Source: Nematopogon swammerdamellus
Lineage: Eukaryota > Arthropoda > Insecta > Lepidoptera > Adelidae
NCBI GenBank assembly: GCA_946902875.1
Contig: OX336340.1
Location: 16,383,566 to 16,447,565, forward strand
Direction: 5' to 3'
DNA: 64,000 bases
A program made the position numbers and the translations under genes. The notes below the pieces were generated by a model. That model saw only the letters and a program-made list of their open reading frames with translations. It was not told the origin of the DNA and ran no database searches. Positions 22,113 to 32,653 of this stretch are shown here, piece after piece. Numbering within the stretch: the stretch's first letter is position 1; each line of letters begins with the position of its first letter.

Positions 22113-23090
22113 AATTTAATAATTATTATTTTCCATGAAGGAAATTGCTGAATCGAAGCATCTATTAATGGGTGATCCTATTTGTGATTTGATCTATCTG
22201 ATCAACCCACTGTTGTAGATAGTCGCTTTCTATTACAACAACCGAAGCATTCCCCTTGATACAGTTATTGCCAGAGTCCGGCAAAATACAATGGCTCCCT
22301 GCCAGCGTCGTCGCTGGCTACGGAACCCTAAAAAGCTAGTGTCGATGACATGGCAACACAGACACCTACTATGTCCTGGTCCTCGGGGTGCCCGTGAGTC
22401 AACGGACCTACGAGAGGGGGCGGGAGGGGCCCCGCCCCCGCGTTCCGACGGACCACAATGACCATTTCCGTTGCACGCAATGCGCGCGGCCGTTTGGACG
22501 TCGCCATTATTACGATCGAACACTATGGCTGTCTCCGACCTTCCATTCAAGGTAACAAAAACCGGTCAACTGAGAGTTAGACTCGCGCGCCGAGGGTTCC
22601 GTAATAATTAATCATATCATATCACAATCTCTTCTGCCTGCGACCTCGCCCTATGATTTACTCGTACTTCAGGAGAATATCTGGGGGTACCACCGTCGTC
22701 GTACCCCCGGCAAGTCGAGCAAACACGGCCGTACCATCCTTTTCTCGATATAGTTTACCTAAACCCGGCTCAGCCTTCGGTCACCCTCAGCGACATACTT
22801 TCCTTGAGAAAGTAAATCGTTTAATTAAATGAACCCAGATCGGCCTTTGGGTCCTAGCACATGGGACATAGCTTTTTTGTATAACTTTATAAAATAACCC
22901 ATTAACAAGTCTTGTAATAAAAAAAAATTCTAAAAAATATATCTCACATCCTGAATGTAAGAGCTTTTTAACGATGTATGACACAAGCCTAATAATTTTT
23001 TTTTTAAATTTTTGCTTTATTGGCCCCCATGCTCAGACCAACTAAAAAGTCAAGACAGAATGTCGCGAGCAATGCAGGTGAGCCAAGTTT
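22113..23090. other. Mosaic of repeat fragments, no gene
   Basis: Pieces with GGAACCCTAAAAA (22322) and AGGGTTCCGTAA (22590), a GC-rich patch at 22420-22450, and AT-rich DNA. The longest frame (22233-22550, minus) runs across repeat boundaries and shows no domain. Confidence 0.45.
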
Positions 23091-23310
23091 TTAGGGTTCC
23101 GTAGCCGAATGGCAAAAACGGAACCCATATAATTTCGTCCTGTCCGTCTGTCCATCCGTCAGTATGTCAAAGCCATTTTACTGGGAGATTATTATCTAGA
23201 TGAAATTTGGAAGGAATGTGTATTGTATTGCATGGAAAATAAACCGCTATACAATGGTGCGATCGGCCAAATGCGAGTCAGACTCGCGCACCGAGGTTTC
23301 CGCACCACAA
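23091..23310. repeat. Fragments of common 'agggttccgta' and 'ggccaaatgcgagtc' repeats
   Basis: TTAGGGTTCCGTAGCCGAAT near 23091 with GGAACCC at 23120-23127, followed by a CGTCCGTCTGTCC-type run and, at 23261-23300, GGCCAAATGCGAGTCAGACT. These look like widespread lepidopteran non-coding repeats. Confidence 0.5.
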
Positions 23311-23596
23311 AAAAAAGTTGAAAAAACACGCTTCTTGTATGTGGACCCCACTGTTTTCAGAGCCAAGTGGACGGTGGGTAAAATTCAAATTTAGAATGTT
23401 GAATAAAATTAAGAAAATAGTTCTGCGAGTGGATTTGTTTTTTCGCGAGAGACGCAAAATGGCTGCCTTGCTGGAAAGTGGGTGAAATATTAGTTTTTTG
23501 AGCCTAGGTACACCTAATTTATTATTAACTGGATTGAACCCTTTATTGTGCGTGGTCGAGCCGATTTTTATACGGTAGTAGGCCAGTATTAGCTTT

Positions 23597-23926
23597 TGCC
23601 CGCGGCACCGCTCGCGTGAAATTCGTATGCTCCACGCCGCTCCGCACCGCGCCGTCCCGCGCCGCCCCGCGCCGACCCGCGCCTTTCCGCGCCGCTCCAC
23701 GCCGTCCTGCGCCGAACCGCGCCGCAACGCGCCGACCCGCGCCGTCCCGCGCCGAACCGCGCCAAAACGTGCCGTCCCGAGCCGCTCCGCGCCGACCCGC
23801 GCCAACCCGCCCGGAGCCGCGCCGATACGCGCCGTCCCGCGCCGACCCGCGCCGCATCGCGCCGTCCCGCGCCGCGCAGCCCCGCGCCGCTCCACTCCCG
23901 ACTTTATTGCGAGCAAAGCCGCGGGT
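23597..23926. mobile_element. Helitron-like remnant carrying a GC-rich minisatellite
   Basis: Left edge CTTTTGCCCGCGG (complement of a Helitron-like 3' end) and right edge GCCGCGGGTAAAAGCTAG|T face each other, so the segment is bounded by two such ends in opposite orientation. Between them lies the 10-bp minisatellite. No Rep/helicase coding is present. Confidence 0.5.
23632..23900. repeat. GC-rich minisatellite, ~10-bp unit
   Basis: About 26 imperfect copies of GCGCCGNCCC (for example GCGCCGTCCCGCGCCGACCC). Because the unit length is 10, each frame cycles through three readings and stop codons are rare. This yields long Arg/Ala/Pro frames on plus and Gly/Ala/Arg frames on minus that are not genes. 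Confidence 0.9.
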
Positions 23927-24427
23927 AAAAGCTAGTTTATATCAATCTTCCGTGAAAAATTATCTAACTGATGGTGAAAACGGCATGAAAATCCGTTGCG
24001 TGGTTTAGGAGGAGTTAGCGGATATACATACAGACAAAGGCGGAAAGCGACTTCATTTTATACTATTTAGGGATGATGATTCCCAGTACATACCTCAGTA
24101 TTTTTATAAAAATAAAGTTGTGTATTGTTTTGTAAATAAATCGAAATAGTAATAAAATCTTGTTTAATATCACTTACATTTAGGATAGTATAAAAACACA
24201 GTAAAAAACAATTACAACATACAAGTATGTACCTACTTAACCTTATGTTGTGTGTAATTTTACTTATCCAATAATCGGGATAATTATAACACTAATGGAA
24301 ATACTTGTTGTAGACTTGTAAAGGTTTTGATGTGAGTTGTAGTTTGGTCCAGGCCACAAAACATAATTTTTGTAATTCGACTCCTGAGTCATGCATGTGC
24401 AGAAGATAAAACCATATCTGTATTCTA

Positions 24428-24560
24428 AATTTCTACATACCACACGCTGTATCTCAACAATCGGTGTTGCAAGAACTCTGGTAAATTACAGCTCAACACT
24501 GACCATCACATTCAGCAAAGTTGCAAAGTATTAGGACAAGATAATTCTCAAGCAGCAAGT
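24428..24560 (+). repeat. Diverged copy of the 11.58-11.72 kb segment
   Basis: Shares CATACCACACGCTGTATC, the ATCACATTCAGCAAA-like block, ATTAGGA and CTCAAGCAGCAAGTAAG with 11576-11720. The copy spans the exon/intron junction of the candidate exon at 11.5 kb but lacks its start codon. Confidence 0.65.
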
Positions 24561-24735
24561 AAGGCACAGAGACCCACCAACTGCCTGACTCGGTGGAAGG
24601 ACCGTGCTAAGGTGAGAGGTGGCTAGCCTGTCGCCCTTTAGCACGTCATCTCTTCCTTATCCCTTAGTCGTCTTTTACGATATGCATGGGGAGATGCAGT
24701 AGGGATTTTCCTTTTACGTACCGTCCCCATACTGT
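24560..24735. repeat. Composite repeat (CTCGGTGGAAGGACCGTG family)
   Basis: The block GACTCGGTGGAAGGACCGTG...GCTAGCCTGTCGCCCT is also found in the HMGA-like intron (37635-37710). It is followed by the complement of the GTCGTAAAAGGCGACTAAGG head seen at 21.8 and 54.1 kb. Confidence 0.55.
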
Positions 24736-25020
24736 CCTAAACAACTTTCTACAATTTCAGATTTAGAAGTTAAAGCGGTGGGCTAGGATTTATAAGACTG
24801 CGGCGAGGACTGCGGCCGAGTTAGCAACTCGCTGACAGCCTCGTAAGTACCTATAATAGTTCGACTCTCTAGCAACAGGTGGGTGAAATGTTTATTTGAG
24901 GAAATTACTCATTCATCCGAAAAAAAAAATGAAATTCCGATCATACTTATGGTTCTAAAAACAGGTTATTGGTAGGTAATTTTTTATTACCATTGCAAAT
25001 TCTAATAATTATAATATCCG

Positions 25021-25530
25021 GTGGGGGGGACCAATCGACTACCCTCACCCATCCTCCTATTACTCTCACCCCCTCCCCCTCACCTAGTTATATCCCTCAT
25101 AAAATAGCCCCTGCGTTTCCTCAGGCGGGGGACCTTCACCCCTGGGGTCCTAATTTCTACCTCCCTCTCCCCATCCTTCTATTGAGACCGCACTCTTGGG
25201 AACCAGCCCCAGGCGGTGTAACAGGACGATAGATGGATGGACAGACGAACGGACAGACAATGGAGTCTCACCATAAGGGATCCGTTGTAAATTTTGGGGG
25301 TGGGTATAGATACTGGCAGGTGGCGGAGGGGGGTGGGGGTGCGGGTGGAGCTTGGTGTATAGATTTATGAACCCCCCCCCCCCCCCCGAGGAGGGGACCC
25401 GTTTAGGGGGGACATACAAAGTACCTCCAATAAGGGAGCGAAAATGAGAAATGAAGTATATAAAACAATGAAGGAAGCAGAAAGTTCCTAGTTATTTGCC
25501 TGCCCCCCCCCCCCTCCCCCCCCCCAAACA
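25021..25530. repeat. C/G-rich low-complexity tract with poly-C runs
   Basis: Strand-asymmetric CCCTC/CCCC-rich DNA with homopolymer runs at 25373-25387 and 25503-25526. These frames have no domain and are not genes. A GACGGACAGACAA-like repeat lies at 25238-25262. Confidence 0.8.
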
Positions 25531-25589
25531 CATGTCGATAGTTTGAAAAAAATTGAAACCTGTAAAAAAACTCATTAGCTAATTACGAC

Positions 25590-26510
25590 TGCCTCTTCCC
25601 CGGCGCTGCGGGAAGTACAGCCCCTCCGTCCTTGCGTAACAAAGCGCAGGCACCCATGCTCGCCTCCGCAGCTTCGGGCTACGGTACGGCTAGGCCTGCC
25701 ACCCCTCCGGGTTTGACCCGGAGTCTACGGGTTTGAATGGTGTATATCCGGGCTACGGGTTAACATCGTATTTCTGCGGGTCAGACCAGGCGGGCGGTGC
25801 ATGGAACGCACGCACGTCGTCGTCGTCGCGAGCGTCAATGAAAGCCGGCTTTCGTCCGCCGCGTGGGTGGACATCAGACGAATCGGACGCGCCATGCATT
25901 AATTAACGAAACCTCTGAAAATTTAAAAGTTTTTTGCGTAGTTTCCGAGAAAAAAAAAATTTTCCCATACAAAATTAATTTTTCATACAAAAGAATTTTT
26001 TTTTAAAGCACCAAAACATTGGTTTTGAATATAAATGTATGTAAAAACAAGGGAAGTGGTATGGGTGAATGTTTTGGTGGTTTAAAAAAAAATAACCAAG
26101 GTTAATTTATAACCTAACCTAATGTTGAGGCGGCGCATGTCGTTTTTGCATAAATTCCTATTAAAAATTAATTTTTTGGTGCATTTAAAAACAAATCGAA
26201 AATTTTATTTGAATTAAAAATATTTTTTTCAATTTTTTTTTTCTCCGAAACTACGCATTTCCGGCAAACAATTCTTTCACTATAATTCATCTTTTATCTA
26301 GGCCGACACAATAAGCATACCAGCAATGTACGATCTATTTCCCGCTAAATCAAATACTCACCCAAATTTTGAATTTCCTGAATTTCCTGGGTCTGCAATT
26401 TTTTAAAGGTGGCAGCCCTAGCTACGGCTCACACGGGTGCCTGCGCTTTGTTACAGCGGACGGGGGCTGCACTCCCTCCACGCCTCCGGCTTATAGAAAT
26501 ACTCTAGGGA
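25590..26510. mobile_element. Inverted-repeat element, ~0.9 kb
   Basis: Arms of roughly 100 bp face each other. The left arm includes GTAACAAAGCGCAGGCACCC (25634-25653) and GCTAGGCCTGCCACC. The right arm includes the complement GGGTGCCTGCGCTTTGTTAC (26435-26454) and GGTGGCAGCCCTAGC (26408). The centre is AT-rich and contains another repeat (GTTTAAAAAAAAATAACC...GAGGCGGCGCATGTCG, about 26080-26145). No coding potential and no clear target duplication. Confidence 0.55.
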
Positions 26511-27850
26511 ATTTAGCCGTTGGTTATGTCGAGGGCCCCGACTCGGGGCGGTGAATTTAGTTTTTCCGCAAAGTAGCCATGTCTAAACAGAGACCGGTTA
26601 GAATAAAAAAAAAAATTCTCGAAAAGTATTGATCTCCTTGGGCTAATTCTTTCACTAATATTCTTCTAACATCCTAAACTACAGGATATAACTACCAGCA
26701 ATTTGCTATCAAACCTGCCATTAACTATTATCTCATCCTAAATTTTGGTACGGAACCCTGCAATTATGAAGGAAATTTTTTTGTTGATATATTTCTTCGA
26801 TCGTTTTGCTTGCCACATTCTTATAACATCTTTCCGTTTTGATAAAACATTGCTCTTCAGCGACTCATCGAAAGCTAAAGAACTGGTACTATCTTATCGC
26901 CAGCCGGGCTAAGCATGGGGAGTTCTTTTTTATGTGAAGTGGATGGGAGATACATATTTTGTTTGTCATACATAGTTTATTATTATACTATTTTACGTTC
27001 CCACACAAATTACCCATCCAGGTACGCTACGTATACAAGCTAGCTACTACGGATGTGCACATTCCAATGTCGGTACCTACTACGTAGATAGACGTACCTA
27101 GTACACAGAAATAAACAAAAATCGCCGCACAGCCACAAAAGATATCGCAAAATATAATCCAACTACCTACACACACAATGACCAATAAGAGGTACGACAT
27201 AAACAAACTATTCGGAAGGAGATCTTCAAGGATGTGCGTATGCGCTGCTTACCTGAGCGCCGCGGACAGGTAGCGCACTGTCCTTTTCACACGCTCAACC
27301 TAGTCATCCGGTGCTCTCGCTCGCACACACAATTTATTTCACAAACTGCACGATCCAGTTGTACTTGCACGAGTTATAAGCACATAGTATTATATTTTCA
27401 CGCACTAAACATCACGGGCACTCGATACACATCAAATTCGTAAGTTTTTACATCGATGTAAGTTGGAATAATAAAATACGCGCGCCACGACACGAAAATA
27501 CAAACCACTACCGTCTGTCGTGCAGACGAACGACCGCCCGAATGAATAGACCAAAGAATAATAATAAAGTTCGTTACAAAAGCAAAGAGCAAGAAAGAAC
27601 ACTTCACAATTCCCCACCAATCGCGTGGAGGGAGCTCGCTGAAGTTGGCTGCGGATGAGGTAGCAGTGTTACCAGGCTATTCGATTTTGTTCGGTCCGCC
27701 ACCTCACAGCTCAGGCGGCTCCTGCGGATCCTGCGGAAACTCCTTTCGGAAAGACTGTGCTCGAAGGCGGTATCCGTATGAGTGATGTTTTGTTGGTTTA
27801 AAAAAATATAACCAGGGTTCTTGTTGAGGCGGCGCATGTCGTTTTTGTTA
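26511..27850. other. Intergenic stretch, no gene seen
   Basis: No recognisable coding. The end (27785-27850) is another copy of the GGTTTAAAAAAATATAACC ... GAGGCGGCGCATGTCG repeat. Short frames near 27.4-27.9 kb show no domains. Confidence 0.45.
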
Positions 27851-27852
27851 TA

Positions 27853-27992
27853 ATGCGCGGGGCGGATCTTGGCGTGTCGCCGCCGCAGCGGTTCGTCGGT
27901 GTTCTCCCTCGCACCCGCACCTCGCACCGTACTTGTATAGTTTATTCGCGTGGCGGGTCGCCCGCTGCGGCGACGACACGCCGAGATCCGTC
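27853..27992. mobile_element. MITE-like GC-rich inverted repeat, copy 1
   Basis: Left arm GCGCGGGGCGGATCTTGGCG and right arm complement CGCCGAGATCCGTCCCG, with GTGTCGCCGCCGCAGCGG inside. A copy with about 95% identity lies at 52149-52286. Confidence 0.7.
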
Positions 27993-28009
27993 CCGGGCAC
28001 TATACATTT

Positions 28010-28215
28010 GTATTTCCGAAAATAAAGCTTTCTTAGGTGGTAAAAAAAAAACCATAATTAACACCCTAACATCGCAAAAAACAAAATAAACAAATTTTGA
28101 CAAAAATGACACGAACCCATGGTCGAGATCGAAAAAATAAAGACCCTACACTCTTACCACTAAGCCACCAGATTACATAAACGACCTAACGAATATCGGA
28201 TTCAGTTGGTTCGCT
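28010..28215 (-). mobile_element. tRNA-derived SINE (second family)
   Basis: On the minus strand a box-A-like GGCTTAGTGGTAAGAG and a box-B-like ATGGGTTCGTGTC are followed by a T-rich tail and TTTCCACC...TTTCGGAAATACAA. Sister copies are at 41170-41390 (+) and 63546-63745 (-), where box B reads GGTTCGAATCCCAC. Confidence 0.7.
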
Positions 28216-29406
28216 TTCGAGCCAAGTCAACCCGAGCCGTAGGATCTAGAGGCGCAGGAGCCACTAGAGCTGTCAGGTGTCAAACCCGATTTTATTCCCT
28301 TTCTGGCGATATGATCACGATTCACGAATCACGATGTAGGATCGTGGATAAATTATTTATCTGCCCCAATCCAGGGTTGCCAGATTGGGCGATATGTCGC
28401 AATTTGGGCACCTGACGACCGAAATTGCGACTTGTTTTACGTATTTTGCGACTGTCTCAATTTGGGCGACATTGACAAATTTTTGTGCGCTTTTTTGGGC
28501 TACTTTACTACTGACAACATTAATTTTAAAAAAGGATCTGGTATTTGAAAAAATTAAAAGGGGAAAACAATCATCTCGCTAAAGAAGCATCACTTCAAAA
28601 AATATTTCAGTCTAGTGCGCCGGCAAGTCAGTCGTCTGTTCGTTCCCGCCGACGCACGACGCACAGTGGTTCGAAAATCGAACGTAGAAGACTTAGGGTT
28701 TAAAAAAAAATTGCTTCTTGTTTTCGATATTTTTATTATGTTAACGTGTTGTCCATATTATTACAGATATTTTTTCATCATACACGTTTTTTTCTTAGCC
28801 TAACAGTTTAGGAGATATACCACTTTTATGGTTTTCAATGTATGAAAATAATTTTAAAAAATTAATTTCTCAAAAACCTTAAAATATATTACATAATTCT
28901 TTTCATGATACGATTAAGTAACTATTCGACTATTTTCATGCAAACGCTGTACCCTCGCAAATGCTCGCAACTCTGCACAGTGGACAATTTATGTGAATTT
29001 TGTTTTTAAAATTAACTCACTCAAATTGTGTCACCCTACAACTCTACTTAAGAAATACTTCAAAAACAGGATTACAGGATGAATTCTGCGCAAAGATTTA
29101 AATGCTAACTGTTAACACTTGTTAGTAAATTAGGGTTATAAAAAGTTTAAAACTGGCTCATCAATTTTGTAAATTGTAGGGTATGCATACATTGGAGTTC
29201 AAAAAAAGCTAGTATACTATTAATCAGTGTAGAATAATACACATTTCGTTCATACATACCACTGTCATATCTACAACATAGAATAAAATAAATTGCGTTT
29301 GTTAATTTTTTTTTCATGGAATATTTATTTCTATAATAATAACATTTAATATGTGCCGCTGATTAATGCATACCATGAGTATACCACCCGAGTAAAATAA
29401 TTCATC

Positions 29407-29709
29407 TTGAAAAAGAAAGATAAGCATATAGTTACGCCAGAAAAATCTCTCGGAACCATGCTATCTACAAAACTGACCAAATGGCAATATAACGCCATGA
29501 GAGCGATAACACAGAAGGAAGGAGTGACTCTTTTTCCTTCATACTATAAAATTAAAAAATCCAAAGAAGAGTGCTACCCATCAAAAGAAGACGTCACAAT
29601 CACTGAGACAGATGTACAAATAAAATTACAATCTTTATTAGATTTGACAACGAAAAGGCTATTCATGCTTATATCGGATTACGATAACGAGAATGTATGG
29701 CAAGTCTAG
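29407..29709 (+). pseudogene. Transib transposase N-terminal fragment in left arm
   Basis: 100 residues in the inverted left arm: LSTKLTKWQYNAMRAITQK, PSYYKIKKSKEECYPSKED and LMLISDYDNENV-like text, an N-terminal segment of Transib/RAG1-like transposases. It stops early, because a 90-bp deletion at the GAGAATGT|ATGGCAAG junction removes the stretch with the first catalytic Asp (KWGVDGASNQSTYKP in the other arm). The nearest methionine is internal, and the listed 5' limit is a TTG. Not functional. Confidence 0.75.
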
Positions 29710-30039
29710 TACCCATAAAGCTTACTTGTGGCGAGAAAACAATGTGGAAAAATAATAGACCTAACTCGACTGAATTTATTTCTATAATAATAACAATGTG
29801 TCAATAAATGTTTTTATTACTTAGTAATTTATTCCACACCACCCTTGAGGTTCGGTACCAGGCGCATTTTTTTTAAGTGGTTTCCCCAGTAGTCCTAGTC
29901 CACTAGTCAGAAAAATGTTACAAACTTAAATATTATGTAAATTACAGCGGTAAAACATTTTCGACATCTATGAATACGATGTTGTCTTTGTCGTCATTTG
30001 ATAAAATTAATAAATTACGAATATCTACTAGTGGTGTCT

Positions 30040-31860
30040 TGTGTTCTTCTCTAGTTTAGGTCGAATGGTAGATAAGTAGGGATTAGGGATCAGAAGTGAG
30101 TAGTAACTGGTGAAGAATATCCTCATTTGCAGCTAATCTAGAAACTTCCGCGTGTGATTTCGTCGGTACTCTCTAAAGTTTTTGTTTCTCGCCTCTGAGG
30201 CTTCTTCCGATAAATGTCCGATGGGCATTAAGCCGAACTCTGCTATCACGTCTCCTCCGTGAGCGAGTATTTTGTGCATACTCGGTGGCATATAATACCA
30301 GCTGTACAGCTCTATGTATAGTCTGTAAGTTTCTTTTGTGTACTCTTTAAATTTTATAACATCAACCAATTTTCCAGACGATAGAGTTTCTAGTATTACA
30401 TATAGTCGATGTATTAGATTTTCATCAACTCCGGTTATTGTTGCAGTGCCATGAGATTTTGCAAGAAATCTTCTGGCAGTGTTTCCATCGTTAGTAGTAC
30501 CATGCCCTTGTTTAACGATGTCCAATAGAAGGCCTGTCTGATTTCGAAAGTCTTCTTGGATTCGAAGTTTCCTCTCTTCCACTCTCAATTTTTCTTCTTT
30601 TGTTGGATGATACTTTCTGCATTCGATCTTATAAGATATATGTAATACACACTCAATCATGCGTATTCACGCATGGAGGGTGGAGAACCCGTATATAACA
30701 TCTCCTTGTCACCTTCGATCGAATCCACTGATTTCAGGAATTTCAAGTTGGTTGTCTCCTTCGGTGTCAATTTACAAATATCACAGCGCTGAGTTGACGT
30801 GTCACTGAGAATCGAAGATGTTTTGCCGTCAATCGTCGTCAAATAAAGCACGTGTCGTCAAATAAATAACAAACATGTAAATATTTGTTATTTATTTGAG
30901 TCGATACCAAGTTCTGAATTTCGGTTTGTATCGCACTGACCTCGCTGGTAACATTTAATGCTGTCACTTTATTAAATTTAAAAAACATCAGTCTACAAAA
31001 TTCAGTCGAGTTAGGTCTATTATTTTTCCACATTGTTTTCTCGCCACAAGTAAGCTTTATGGGTACCAGACTTGCCATATAGATACACGAATCGTCACTA
31101 TCCTCGGTTTATAGGTGCTTTGGTTTGAAGCTCCGTCTACTCCCCACTTACTTTCTAATTTGTACTCCACATTCTCGTTATCGTAATCCGATATAAGCAT
31201 GAACAGTCTTTTCGTTTTCAAATCCAATAAAGATTGTAATTTTATTTGTACATCTGTCTCAGTGATTGTGACGTCTTCTTTTGCTGGGTAGCACTCTTCT
31301 TTGGATTTTTTAATTTTATAGTATGAAGGAAAAAGAGTTTTTTTTTATGGAAACTGACACGGTTGGCTACATCATCTACAACGTCCGTGATTTCAGCCCA
31401 TAACAACGGGTGAACTACGTGCCTCCCCCTTTGATCGTGCCGGCTACACTGAACTGGTCGGAAAACACAAACTATTTACATAGCCGTTTCAACCGACGTT
31501 TCATTCAGTGCGGTGGTACCAACCCGGGCGGGTTAAACTCTACCACCAAGTAAGATTAGGAGGGAAGGGACCTACAGTTTTACGAGGAATCCGAACCTCG
31601 GTCAGCCTCCAACGGTCAGCGGTCACCCATCCAAGTACTGACCGCACCCAGCGTTGCTTAACATTCAATAGCGACAGTTGACTGTCTGCACCACTGAGCT
31701 ATCGAGGTTGACAAAGTCACTCCTTCCTTCTGTGTTATCGCTCTCATGGCGTTATATTGCCATTTGGTCAGTTTTGTAGATAGCATGGTTCCGAGAGATT
31801 TTTCTGGCGTAACTATATGCTTATCTTTCTTTTTCAAGATGAATTATTTGACTCGGGTGG
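30040..31860 (-). pseudogene. Transib/RAG1-like transposase, decayed
   Basis: Minus-strand remains of the DDE transposase, in order: LTKWQYNAMRA (interrupted by the SINE at 31338-31711), KWGVDGASNQSTYKP (first catalytic Asp), DSDDSCIYMASLVPIKLTC and MWKNNRPNSTEFCRLMFF. A 42-bp hairpin then breaks the frame, followed by LTTIDGKTSSIL (probable second Asp), QRCDICKLTPKETTN (Cys pair as in the RAG1 zinc region), NDGNTARRFLAKSHG and MHKILAHGGDVIAEFG. The last motif is LSEEASEARNKNFREYRR, matching the RAG1 catalytic Glu motif (SEGNESGNKLFRRFRK). At least three frameshifts or stops separate these blocks (around 31103, 30870-30900 and 30655), so no active enzyme can be made. The intact 175-residue piece is 30660-30133. 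Identification rests on motif order, known for Transib and RAG1. Confidence 0.82.
31338..31711 (-). mobile_element. SINE, full-length, inside the Transib right arm
   Basis: Best-preserved copy of the family. Minus-strand reading: AACCTCGATAGCTCAGTGGT (tRNA-like box A), then TTAAGCAACGCTGGGTGCGG and CAGTACTTGGATGGGTGACC (5S rRNA-like, 31662-31621), then the SINE-specific body and A-rich tail at 31338. It splits the transposase reading at GGAGTGACT/CTTTTTCC and is absent from the left arm, so it arrived after the arms had formed. Confidence 0.85.
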
Positions 31861-32653
31861 TATACTCATGGTATTTATTATAGAAATAAATATTCTATGA
31901 AAAAAAAATTACAAAACGCAATTTATTTTATTCTATGTTGTAGATATGAAAGTGGTATGTATGAACGAAATGTGTATTATTCTACACTGATTAATAGTAT
32001 ACTAGCTTTTTTTGAACTCCAATGTATGCATACCCTACAATTTACAAAATTGATGAGCCAGTTTTAAACTTTTTATAACCCTAATTTGCTAACAAGTGTT
32101 AACAGTTAGCACTTAAATCTTTGCGCAGAATTCATCCTGTATTCCTGTTTATGAAGTATTTCTTAAGTAGAGTTGTAGGCTGACACAATTTGAATGAGTT
32201 AATTTTAAAAACAAAATTCACATAAATTGTCCACTCTGCAGAGTTGCGAGCATTTGCGAGGGTACAGCGTTTGCATGAAAATAGTCGAATAGTTACTTAA
32301 TCGTATCATGAAAAGAATTATGTAATATATTTTAAGGTTTTTGAGAAATTAATTTTTTAAAATTATTTTCATACATTGAAAACCATAAAAGTGGTATATC
32401 TCCTAAACTGTTAGGCTAAGTAAAAAACGTGTATGATTAAAAAATATTTGTAATAATATGGACAACACGTTAACACAATAAAAATATCGAAAACCAGAAG
32501 TACATTTTTTTTAAACCCTAAGTCTTCTACGTTCGATTTTCGACCACTGTGCGACGCGACGACGACGCCGCCGAGGCGAATAAGTATTTTTCGCGATTGG
32601 TCTCAATTGGGCGACTTCGATAAATTTTTGCGACTTTGGGCTACTTCACAGAG

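Larger units (their letters stand above)
28662..32551 (-). mobile_element. Transib (RAG1-related) DNA transposon, inverted-duplicate form
   Basis: Left end CACAGTGGTTCGAAAATCG (28662) and the complementary right end CGATTTTCGACCACTGTG (ending 32551) are flanked by a perfect 5-bp duplication CGACG (28657-28661 and 32552-32556), the GC-rich 5-bp signature of Transib. The first seven bases, CACAGTG, equal the recombination signal heptamer recognised by RAG1/2. The ends continue as long arms: 28662-29777 is an inverted copy of 32551-30998, so both ends derive from the 5' end of the transposase gene. The single-copy centre (29778-30997) holds the 3' half of the transposase on the minus strand. The left arm lacks 90 bp present in the right arm, and the right arm holds a SINE. 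Confidence 0.88.

Noticed and set aside
23278..24008. Long Arg/Ala/Pro- and Gly/Ala/Arg-rich frames (up to 212 codons) on both strands
   Set aside because: Produced by the stop-poor 10-bp GC minisatellite. No domain outside it and no start context.
31610..31665. 5S rRNA gene
   Set aside because: Only ~45 bp are 5S-like and they are fused to a SINE body; the same fusion recurs across the window.
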